Shown here piece by piece: positions 34,253 through 43,338 of a DNA stretch of 64,000 nucleotides (within the stretch, counting starts at the first letter, position 1; each line of letters begins with the position of its first letter). Location of the stretch: positions 1 to 64,000 of the forward strand of contig NZ_FNHX01000008.1 in NCBI RefSeq assembly GCF_900103405.1. The letters are read 5' to 3'. Source of the DNA: Polaromonas sp. JS666 (GTDB lineage: Bacteria; Pseudomonadota; Gammaproteobacteria; Burkholderiales; Burkholderiaceae_C). Under the pieces are notes generated by a model, which was given only the letters and a program-made list of their open reading frames with translations, ran no database searches and was not told where the DNA came from. A program made the position numbers and the translations under genes.

Positions 34253-35719
34253 TTATGCGCCCTCGGGCAAATCCATGCCGACAAAACGCACGGTGACGCG
34301 TGTGCCCGGCGTTTGCGTATGGCCCGGCAGGGCCGCATCCTCGATCGAGATCGTCGCGCCGTGCTGCTTGGCGATCTCCAGGACAATCGCCAGGCCCAGG
34401 CCCGAGCCGTCCACATTGGTGCCCAGCGCGCGGTAAAAAGGCTGGAACACCAGCTCGCGTTCCGACTCCAGGATGCCGGGCCCCGAGTCTTCCACCAGCA
34501 GCACCAGCACCCCGCTGAAACGGTCGGTCATCAGCCGCAGCGTGACCTGGCCTTTTTCGGGCGTGTAGTTGATGGCGTTGTCCAGCAGGTTGCGCACCAG
34601 CTCCTTGAGCAGGGTCGCGTTGCCTTCGAGCTGCGTGGCCTGCTCGCCGGCGTCGGGCCCGTCGTAGCCCAGGTCTATCTGCTTTTCGAGCGCGCGCGGC
34701 ACCGAGTCGGCCATGACTTCCGAGACGATGTGCACCAGGTCGATGTGCTGCTTGGCCAGGCTGCGGCCCGTGGTCTCGGCGCGCGCCAGGGCCAGCAGCT
34801 GGTTGACGGTGTGGGTGGCGCGTATGCTGGCGCGGCCTATGTGCTTGAGCGACTTCTTGAGTTCGTCGGCGTCGGTCTCGCGCTGCGCCAGGTCGGCCTG
34901 CATGCGCAGGCCCGCCAGCGGCGTCTTGAGCTGGTGGGCCGCATCGGCCAGGAAGCGTTTTTGGGTGGTCAGCGAGACCTTGAGCCGGCTCAGCAGGTCG
35001 TTGATGGAGGACACCAGCGGCGCGACTTCCTCGGGCACCGCGGTCTCGTCCAGGGGGCTCATGTCGTCGGACTTGCGCGCGCGTATGCGCTTTTCAAGCT
35101 GGGCCAGCGGCTTGATGCCGCGCACCAGCGCCAGCCATACCAGCAGCACGGCCAGTGGCAGCGTGACGAACTGCGGCACCATGGTGCCCTTGACGATTTC
35201 GGTGGCCAGCGTCTTGCGTTTTTCCAGCGTCTCGGCCACCTGCACCAGCACCAGCACCGGTTGCGAGCCGGCAGGCGTGCCCTTCACGTCCACCTTGAGC
35301 CAGGTGTAGGCCACGCGCACGTCCTCGCCCTGGATCACGTCCTCGCGCAGCCGCACCTCGCCGTTGGTGGGCTTGTCTTCGTCGGGCGGCGCGGGCAGGT
35401 CGTGTTCGCCGCTCAGGTGCTCGCCCTGCGTGCCCACCACCTGGTAGTAGACGAGGTCGGTGTCGTCGGCGCGCAGGATTTCGCGCGCGGGCGCCGTGAG
35501 GGTGAACTGCACCTGGTTGTTCTTGACCACCACCAGCTTGGCCAGGGCCTGCACGTTGTATTCGAGCGCACGGTCAAAAGGCTTGCCCGCGATGTTCTGC
35601 GCCACCAGCCAGGTCAGCGCCAGGCTGATGGGCCACAGCAGCAGCAGCGGCGTGAGCATCCAGTCGAGGATCTCGCCGAAGAGGCTGCGGCGTTCGCGCT
35701 GAAACAGCCTTAATGCCAC
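34253..35719 (-). CDS. Sensor histidine kinase, TctE-like
   Basis: 488 aa. Two transmembrane helices (about residues 22-42 and 180-200) flank a periplasmic TctE-like sensor segment. A HAMP-like linker is followed by the H-box with H262 in A-A-H-Q-L-K-T-P. The N-box is N-L-L-D-N-A-I-N-Y, and the G boxes are D-S-G-P-G-I and G-S-G-L-G-L. The start is a GTG at 35719. TctE kinases often sense tricarboxylates or similar small acids. It lies downstream of its response regulator and converges with the phosphonate operon. Confidence 0.9.
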   Translation of the reverse strand: MALRLFQRERRSLFGEILDWMLTPLLLLWPISLALTWLVAQNIAGKPFDRALEYNVQALAKLVVVKNNQVQFTLTAPAREILRADDTDLVYYQVVGTQGEHLSGEHDLPAPPDEDKPTNGEVRLREDVIQGEDVRVAYTWLKVDVKGTPAGSQPVLVLVQVAETLEKRKTLATEIVKGTMVPQFVTLPLAVLLVWLALVRGIKPLAQLEKRIRARKSDDMSPLDETAVPEEVAPLVSSINDLLSRLKVSLTTQKRFLADAAHQLKTPLAGLRMQADLAQRETDADELKKSLKHIGRASIRATHTVNQLLALARAETTGRSLAKQHIDLVHIVSEVMADSVPRALEKQIDLGYDGPDAGEQATQLEGNATLLKELVRNLLDNAINYTPEKGQVTLRLMTDRFSGVLVLLVEDSGPGILESERELVFQPFYRALGTNVDGSGLGLAIVLEIAKQHGATISIEDAALPGHTQTPGTRVTVRFVGMDLPEGA

Positions 35720-35770
35720 GGCACGCTTTGGGTGAAAACCGGCGAGGCGGCAACAGCAAATATCAAATGG

Positions 35771-36445
35771 CTACCCTGGTATCTTTTCTAGGCAGTAACC
35801 GAGGCCGCGCACGGTCGCAATCCGCACCGGGCCTTTTTCAATCTTTTTGCGCAGGCGATGGATATAGACCTCGATCGCGTTGTTGCTGACTTCCTCGCCC
35901 CATTCGCAGAGGCGCTCCACCAGCTGGTCCTTGCTGACCAGCCGGCCGGCGCGCTGCAGCAGCACTTCGAGCAAACCGAGTTCGCGCGCCGACAGCTCCA
36001 GCATCTGGCCGTCTATGGTGGCGACGCGGCCGGCCTGGTCGTAGACCAGCGGGCCGTGCTTGATGGTGCTGCTGGCGCCGCCCATGCCGCGGCGTATCAG
36101 TGCGCGCACGCGGGCTTCGAGTTCTTGCAGGGAAAACGGTTTGGCCATGTAGTCGTCGGCGCCGTAGTCCAGGCCTTTGACACGCTCTTCCACGCTGTCG
36201 GCGGCCGTCAGGATCAGCACCGGCATGGCCGAGCCGCGCGCGCGCAGGCGCTTGAGCACTTCCAGGCCGTGCATGCGCGGCAGGCCCAGGTCCAGGATCA
36301 GCAAATCGAATTCGGTGTTGGTGAGCAGCGCGGCGTCGGCCTCGGTGCCGCTGGCCACGTGGTCGGCCGCCGCGCCGGAGGCGCGCAAAGTGCGCAGCAG
36401 GCCATCGGCCAGCACCTGGTCGTCTTCGGCAATCAGAATACGCAT
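35771..36445 (-). CDS. OmpR/PhoB-family response regulator, TctD-like
   Basis: 224 aa. The receiver has E7-D8-D9, phospho-acceptor D52 in L-I-L-D-L-G-L-P, a T in L-I-L-T-A-A-D and a K in M-A-K-P-F. The OmpR winged-helix DNA-binding domain spans about residues 125-220 (L-S-A-R-E-L-G-L-L, then V-E-V-Y-I-H-R-L-R-K-K-I and V-R-G-L-G-Y). It is paired with the TctE-like kinase 51 bp downstream. Confidence 0.92.
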   Translation of the reverse strand: MRILIAEDDQVLADGLLRTLRASGAAADHVASGTEADAALLTNTEFDLLILDLGLPRMHGLEVLKRLRARGSAMPVLILTAADSVEERVKGLDYGADDYMAKPFSLQELEARVRALIRRGMGGASSTIKHGPLVYDQAGRVATIDGQMLELSARELGLLEVLLQRAGRLVSKDQLVERLCEWGEEVSNNAIEVYIHRLRKKIEKGPVRIATVRGLGYCLEKIPG

Positions 36446-36547
36446 GGTTGTCTCCAGATATCAGCCCCTTGTGTCTTGGGGCGATTGTGTGTTCCCGGAC
36501 AAATTCTAGGCTTTTGTCGCCTCCGCTTTGCTGACACGGCAATGCAA

Positions 36548-37057
36548 TCAAGCGCCCGCATAAGCTTCCAACCCCAGCGCCACCACGGTGGCCACGTCAT
36601 GTCCCACGGCCTGGCGGAATTCGTCCTCAGCCTGGCGCACCGCCTGGTGGAAGGCCTCCAGCCAGAGCAGGCCTGATTCGGTGAACACCACCCGCCGGGC
36701 GCGTTTGTCGTGCGGGTCGGGCTGGCGCGTGACCAGGCCCCAGGCCTCGCACTGGTCGACCAGGTCGCCCATGGCCTGCTTGCTCATGCCGGCGCTCTGC
36801 GCCAGGTCGGTCAGGCGCGAGCCGGCCACGGCCAGGTGGCGCGTGATGTGGATGTGGGCGGCGCCGACCTGGTCGCGCGCCGCCAGGTTGGACAGCGCCA
36901 GCGGCACCTCCACGCTGCTGGCCATCAGCGAGAGCACGCGCTCGTCGAAGCGGCGCAGCGCATGGCCCATGAGCCGCCCCAGGTGGGTCTGGCGCCAGCC
37001 GGCCTCGGTCGCGCCGAAGGGGCTGGGCATGGGGGCTGGGAGTGTCGTTTCCGCCAT
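36548..37057 (-). CDS. MarR-family transcriptional regulator
   Basis: About 169 aa. A MarR winged helix-turn-helix spans roughly residues 40-130: Q-S-A-G-M-S-K-Q-A-M-G-D-L-V-D, then the wing D-P-H-D-K-R-A-R-R-V. It is probably a ligand-responsive repressor. The start may be the ATG at 37057 or the in-frame ATG at 37075; the latter would place the operator-like dyad over the start codon. It is divergent from recA. Confidence 0.82.
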   Translation of the reverse strand: MAETTLPAPMPSPFGATEAGWRQTHLGRLMGHALRRFDERVLSLMASSVEVPLALSNLAARDQVGAAHIHITRHLAVAGSRLTDLAQSAGMSKQAMGDLVDQCEAWGLVTRQPDPHDKRARRVVFTESGLLWLEAFHQAVRQAEDEFRQAVGHDVATVVALGLEAYAGA

Positions 37058-37074
37058 AAAGCCATGGTAAGCCA

Positions 37075-37097
37075 TTTGATCAGGCAAACTGACTAAA
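37075..37097. promoter_or_regulatory. Candidate MarR operator
   Basis: TTTGATCAG and CTGACTAAA form an inverted repeat (7 of 9 matches) with a 5-bp centre, just ahead of the MarR gene. It is consistent with autorepression. Position and symmetry only. Confidence 0.35.
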
Positions 37098-37134
37098 AAT
37101 AGGGTTTACTTATTTTTATGGCGCCCATAAAGTA

Positions 37135-37150
37135 CTGGTCATGCATCCAG
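37135..37150. promoter_or_regulatory. Candidate LexA (SOS) box upstream of recA
   Basis: CTGGTCATGCATCCAG fits the CTG-N10-CAG framework of proteobacterial LexA boxes, 72 bp before the recA ATG. The inner half-sites deviate from CTGT/ACAG. Functional SOS control of recA is well established; this particular box is a weak match. Confidence 0.45.
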
Positions 37151-37221
37151 CGCTGTGATTAAAAGCAGAGGCTGGAATCCAGGCAAAAAGTTTTACATCA
37201 TTGATTTTCAAGGAGTTTTTC

Positions 37222-38355
<1,134 letters not shown>

Positions 38356-38377
38356 TAGCTGCTAGCCAGCTTCGGAG

Positions 38378-38412
38378 CGCACAAGCGGCTGCCAAAAGGC
38401 GGCGCTTGTGCG
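38378..38412 (+). terminator. Long hairpin between recA and recX (attenuator)
   Basis: CGCACAAGCG (38378-38387) pairs exactly with CGCTTGTGCG (38403-38412). The stem continues inward (GCTGCC with GGCGG) around an AAAA loop. There is no T-run, so it may be a leaky terminator or processing site that keeps RecX below RecA, as in the E. coli recA-recX locus. Confidence 0.65.
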
Positions 38413-38428
38413 GCCCCGCATATTGACC

Positions 38429-38920
38429 ATGGACAAGCCCTCAGATCGCAAGCCCCCGAAACCCGCCTCCCGTGCGGGTTTTGGCCTTTCGCTCAAGGGC
38501 CGCGCCCTGCGCTACCTGGCGGGGCGCGAGCATTCACGGGCTGAGCTGGAACGCAAACTCGCGCCGCATGAGGAAACGCCGGGCCAGTTGGCCCAGGTGC
38601 TGGACGACTTGCAGGCCAAGGACTTCATCAGCGAGGCGCGTGTGGTCGAATCGGTGATCAACCGGCGCGCCGGCCGTTTTGGCGCGGCGCGCATCAAGCA
38701 CGAATTGCTGGGCAAGGGCCTTAGCGCGGAGCGCGTGGCCGGCGCCATGGACAGCCTCAAGGGCAGCGAGCTGGAACGCGCCCGCGAGATCTGGCGCAAA
38801 AAATTCGAGGGGCCGGCGCCCGATGCGGCTGGCCGCGCCAAGCAGATGCGTTTTCTGGCGGCGCGGGGCTTTGGCGGTGAAGTCATCCGCCGCGTCGTAT
38901 CGCAGACGGACGAGGACTGA
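38429..38920 (+). CDS. recX: Recombination regulator RecX
   Basis: About 163 aa. RecX modulates RecA filament extension. Typical helical repeats are visible: A-L-R-Y-L-A-G-R-E-H-S-R-A-E-L, then the I-S-E-A-R-V-V-E-S-V and G-A-A-R-I-K-H-E-L segments, and F-L-A-A-R-G-F near the C-terminus. The start ATG at 38429 (MDKPSD) was chosen over an earlier in-frame codon within the hairpin region. It lies directly downstream of recA. Confidence 0.9.
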   Translation: MDKPSDRKPPKPASRAGFGLSLKGRALRYLAGREHSRAELERKLAPHEETPGQLAQVLDDLQAKDFISEARVVESVINRRAGRFGAARIKHELLGKGLSAERVAGAMDSLKGSELERAREIWRKKFEGPAPDAAGRAKQMRFLAARGFGGEVIRRVVSQTDED

Positions 38921-38922
38921 GC

Positions 38923-39834
38923 TTACAAGCCCAGCATGAGTTTCAGGTTCTGCACGGCAGCGCCTGAAGCGCCCTTGCCCAGGTTGTCCAGCCGCGCCAC
39001 CAGCACGGCCTGGTGGTGTTCTTCATTGGCGAACACGCGCAGTTCCATCTTGTTGGTGTCGTTGAGCGCCAGCGCATCGAGTTTGTTCGATTCGGGCGCG
39101 GCTTCCACGGTCACCCATTCGCTGCCGGCGTAATGTTTGGCCAGCATGTCCTGCAGCTGTGCGCCGGTCGGCTTGCCGGGCAGCAAATCCAGGTGCAGCG
39201 GCAGTTGCACCAGCATGCCTTGCTTGAAGTTGCCGACGGAAGGGATGAACACCGGGCGGCGTGACAGGCCGGTGTATTTCATGATTTCGGGCAGGTGTTT
39301 GTGCTTCAGGCCCAGGCCGTAGAGCTCAAACGCGGGCGCGGTGCCGGCTTCGTAGTCTTCAATCATTTGCCGCCCGCCGCCGGAGTAACCGCTCACCGCG
39401 GGAAGGCTCAGGGGGAAATCGGCCGGTATCGCGCCGGCGTCGACCAGCGGACGGATCAGCGCGATCGCACCGGTGGCATAGCAGCCGGGGTTGCCGACGC
39501 GATCAGCGGCGGCCACGGCGGCGCGCTGCGTCTGTGTGAGTTCGGGAAAGCCATAGACCCAGCCGGGCACGGTGCGGTGCGCGGTGGAGGCGTCTATGAC
39601 CTTGGGCTTTTTGCCTGTGAGCGAGTCGATCATGGCCACCGATTCGCGCGCCGCATCGTCGTGCAGGCACAGGATCACCATGTCCACCTGCGCCATCAGC
39701 GCGCGCTTGGCCGCTGCATCCTTGCGCAGCTCGGGCGCGATGCTGACCAGCTCGATCTGCGGCATGGCTTGCAGCCGTTCGCGGATTTGCAGGCCCGTGG
39801 TGCCGGCTTCCCCGTCAATAAAAACTTTGGGCAT
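38923..39834 (-). CDS. argC: N-acetyl-gamma-glutamyl-phosphate reductase (type 2 ArgC)
   Basis: 303 aa, the short type 2 form. It reduces N-acetylglutamyl-5-phosphate to the semialdehyde in arginine synthesis. The nucleotide-binding start is [10 protein letters not shown], and the catalytic Cys is in N-P-G-C-Y-A-T-G. The ATG at 39834 fits the family N-terminus (MPKVFIDG). The gene converges with recX (2 bp apart) and is divergent from sucC across a 287-bp spacer in which I could not fix promoters. Confidence 0.94.
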   Translation of the reverse strand: MPKVFIDGEAGTTGLQIRERLQAMPQIELVSIAPELRKDAAAKRALMAQVDMVILCLHDDAARESVAMIDSLTGKKPKVIDASTAHRTVPGWVYGFPELTQTQRAAVAAADRVGNPGCYATGAIALIRPLVDAGAIPADFPLSLPAVSGYSGGGRQMIEDYEAGTAPAFELYGLGLKHKHLPEIMKYTGLSRRPVFIPSVGNFKQGMLVQLPLHLDLLPGKPTGAQLQDMLAKHYAGSEWVTVEAAPESNKLDALALNDTNKMELRVFANEEHHQAVLVARLDNLGKGASGAAVQNLKLMLGL

Positions 39835-40121
39835 GAATGAGGACTTCCAGGTACTGACAACAGAACGAAATATGCCAACAAGGCAAACCCAGGAGGTGTG
39901 CCGGCAGGCCAAAAACACCTTAAAAATGCCCAATTCGGGGCTATTTTGGGGTGTAAGCCGGGCACAAGAATTGTGCGTCGCACCATGATACAGTTCTGCG
40001 TTGCTGCCTGCAGTGACCGCCGACGTGGTTTTTTGGGCCGGTGTGGCCTGTTTCCGACACCCCACAGCCCTGTCCAAATCCCAGTTGCACCCCCTCTTTT
40101 ACTGAATTCTGAAGGTTTTTC

Positions 40122-41282
<1,161 letters not shown>

Positions 41283-41300
41283 GCCCAGGAGAACACAAGC

Positions 41301-42194
41301 ATGTCGATCTACATCAACAAACACACCAAAGTCATCACCCAGGGCATCACCGGCAAGACCGGCCAGTTCCACACCCGCATGTGCCGCGACTACGCGAACG
41401 GCAAAGAGGCCTTTGTGGCCGGTGTGAACCCCAAGAAAGCCGGCGAAGACTTCGAAGGCATCCCGATTTTCGCCAACGTGACCGAGGCCGCCAAGGCCAC
41501 CGGCGCCACGGTGTCCGTCATCTATGTGCCGCCCGCGGGCGCGGCCGCCGCCATCTGGGAAGCCGTGGAGGCCAACCTGGACCTGGCGATCTGCATTACC
41601 GAAGGCATTCCGGTCAAGGACATGCTGGAAGTGCGCAACCGCATGAAGGCCAAGGAAGCCGCCGGCGGCAAGAAAACCCTGCTGCTGGGCCCCAACTGCC
41701 CCGGCCTGATCACGCCCGATGAAATCAAGATCGGCATCATGCCCGGCCACATCCACCGCAAGGGCCGCATCGGCGTGGTCAGCCGCTCCGGCACGCTGAC
41801 CTACGAAGCCGTGGCGCAGCTCACCGAAATCGGCCTGGGCCAGTCCAGCGCCGTCGGCATCGGCGGCGATCCGATCAACGGCCTCAAGCACATCGACGTG
41901 ATGAAGGCCTTCAATGACGACCCGGACACCGACGCCGTCATCATGATCGGCGAAATCGGCGGCCCCGATGAAGCCGAAGCCGCCCAGTGGTGCAAAGCCA
42001 ACATGAAAAAACCCATCGTCGGCTTCATCGCCGGCGTGACGGCTCCGGCCGGCAAGCGCATGGGCCATGCGGGCGCGCTGATCTCCGGCGGCGCCGACAC
42101 GGCCGACGCCAAGCTGGCCATCATGGAAGCCTGCGGCTTCACCGTGACGCGCAACCCCTCGGAAATGGGCAAGCTGCTCAAGGGCCTGCTGTAA
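41301..42194 (+). CDS. sucD: Succinyl-CoA ligase (ADP-forming) alpha subunit
   Basis: 297 aa. The CoA-binding Rossmann domain begins with S-I-Y-I-N-K and [10 protein letters not shown], and G-P-N-C-P-G is present. The phosphohistidine is the His in the G-H-A-G-A-L-I segment. AGGAG precedes the ATG. It ends the sucCD unit, followed by a stem-loop and then a U-rich terminator. Confidence 0.97.
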   Translation: MSIYINKHTKVITQGITGKTGQFHTRMCRDYANGKEAFVAGVNPKKAGEDFEGIPIFANVTEAAKATGATVSVIYVPPAGAAAAIWEAVEANLDLAICITEGIPVKDMLEVRNRMKAKEAAGGKKTLLLGPNCPGLITPDEIKIGIMPGHIHRKGRIGVVSRSGTLTYEAVAQLTEIGLGQSSAVGIGGDPINGLKHIDVMKAFNDDPDTDAVIMIGEIGGPDEAEAAQWCKANMKKPIVGFIAGVTAPAGKRMGHAGALISGGADTADAKLAIMEACGFTVTRNPSEMGKLLKGLL

Positions 42195-42209
42195 GGGCTG
42201 TAAGGCCGG

Positions 42210-42243
42210 AGCGGCGGTCGTAAGCATTACTACGAACGCCGCT
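42210..42243 (+). other. Stem-loop downstream of sucD
   Basis: AGCGGCGGTCGTA (42210-42222) pairs with TACGAACGCCGCT (42231-42243) at 12 of 13 positions around an 8-nt loop. It has no T-tract and precedes the intrinsic terminator, so it probably protects the mRNA 3' end or is a small palindromic repeat. Confidence 0.6.
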
Positions 42244-42273
42244 TGCGCCCATACGGGCTAAACTCGCAAAAAC

Positions 42274-42301
42274 AAAAAAAGCGCTGCACGGCGCTTTTTT
42301 T
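42274..42301. terminator. Rho-independent terminator of sucCD (bidirectional form)
   Basis: AAAAAAAGCGC and GCGCTTTTTTT flank a TGCACG loop. The A-run on one side and the T-run on the other make it active in either direction. Confidence 0.85.
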
Positions 42302-42322
42302 CATTCATAACAGGAGATAGCC

Positions 42323-43024
42323 ATGTTTTTCGGACTGGACCTCGCGTCCCCGCTTTTCTGGAGCGCTTTTGGCTCCATCATCCTCGCCAACATCGTGCTG
42401 TCGGGCGACAACGCCGTGGTGATCGCCATGGCGGCGCGCACGCTCAAGCCCGAGCAGCGCGGCAAGGCCATCTTCTGGGGCAGCGCCGCGGCCATCGTCA
42501 TGCGTATCGTGCTGACCATTGTGGCCATCCAGCTGCTGACCCTGCCCTACCTGAAGCTCATAGGCGCCATCCTGCTGGTCTACATCGGCGTGGACCTGCT
42601 CAAGGGCGAGGAAGACGAAGACGGTGAAGGCCATGAAATCAACGGCATGGCCGCCGCCATCCGCACCATCCTGATCGCCGACCTGGTCATGAGCCTGGAC
42701 AATGTGCTGGCCGTGGCCGCCGCCGCCAAGGGCAACCTGCCGCTGCTGGTCCTGGGCCTGCTGGTGAGCATCCCGCTGATCATTTTCGGCGCCACCCTGC
42801 TGACCAAGGTCATGGAGCGTTTCCCCATCATCATCACCATAGGCGCCGCCCTGCTCGGCTTCCTGGCCGGCGAAATGCTGCTGACCGACCCGGCAGTGGC
42901 TGGCTATTTCGGCCCCGTCAGCGAGCAAACCGTGACCTTTGGCGGGATTCTGGGCGCCGTGCTGGTCGTGGCGCTGGGCACCTATCTCACCAAACGGCAG
43001 CAGAAAAAAGCCCCTTCCGCCTGA
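42323..43024 (+). CDS. TerC-family integral membrane protein
   Basis: 233 aa with about seven transmembrane segments. Acidic motifs typical of TerC/YjbE-type proteins occur in helices: N-I-V-L-S-G-D-N-A-V-V and V-M-S-L-D-N-V-L-A-V. Members are linked to metal (manganese) export and metalation of exported proteins. AGGAG precedes the ATG at 42323. It stands alone between terminators. Confidence 0.88.
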   Translation: MFFGLDLASPLFWSAFGSIILANIVLSGDNAVVIAMAARTLKPEQRGKAIFWGSAAAIVMRIVLTIVAIQLLTLPYLKLIGAILLVYIGVDLLKGEEDEDGEGHEINGMAAAIRTILIADLVMSLDNVLAVAAAAKGNLPLLVLGLLVSIPLIIFGATLLTKVMERFPIIITIGAALLGFLAGEMLLTDPAVAGYFGPVSEQTVTFGGILGAVLVVALGTYLTKRQQKKAPSA

Positions 43025-43031
43025 AATCCGC

Positions 43032-43061
43032 CCGCCCGTCCCGCGGCTTCGGGACGGGCGG
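43032..43061 (+). terminator. GC-rich hairpin after TerC gene
   Basis: CCGCCCGTCCC (43032-43042) pairs perfectly with GGGACGGGCGG (43051-43061). It lies 7 bp after the stop and is followed by a second hairpin with a T-run. Confidence 0.65.
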
Positions 43062-43076
43062 CCGCCACTTGCCTGA

Positions 43077-43098
43077 AGCCCGCATGCCGCGGGCTTTT
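43077..43098 (+). terminator. Second terminator after TerC gene
   Basis: AGCCCGC (43077-43083) and GCGGGCT (43089-43095), loop ATGCC, followed by TTT. A short intrinsic terminator. Confidence 0.7.
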
Positions 43099-43338
43099 GC
43101 ACATTCGCCGAAATACCACTTATTTGCAACAGTGGGCACGGCTGCCGTGCAAAAGTCCCTTGTCCAGCCGCACCCCGTCTGTTAATGTCCCCTATCAGGA
43201 GACTTGTAACCTGCCGAAACAAAAGGCGGCAGGCGTCGTCTGGTGCGCCAAAACGACGGCGATCACCAGCAGCCGGTAATACAAAGCAATTAAAAATCGT
43301 CTAGCTTATGCACAGCGAAACAGGACAAGGGACGGGTA
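43099..43338 (+). other. Gene-free structured leader of the kinase/cyclase operon
   Basis: About 240 bp precede the GTG of the kinase gene. Three potential stems are visible: GCACGG/CCGTGC (43136-43150), CCTGCCG/CGGCAGG (43210-43233) and CGTCGT/ACGACG (43234-43258). An AT-rich patch near 43285-43300 may hold the promoter, but I cannot place -35/-10 boxes with confidence. The stems do not match a riboswitch class that I recognise. A 40-codon reading frame inside lacks a ribosome site and is not called. Confidence 0.5.

Noticed and set aside
43181..43305. 40-codon reading frame ahead of the kinase gene
   Set aside because: No ribosome site, an R/K-rich shadow-like composition and overlap with stem-loops.
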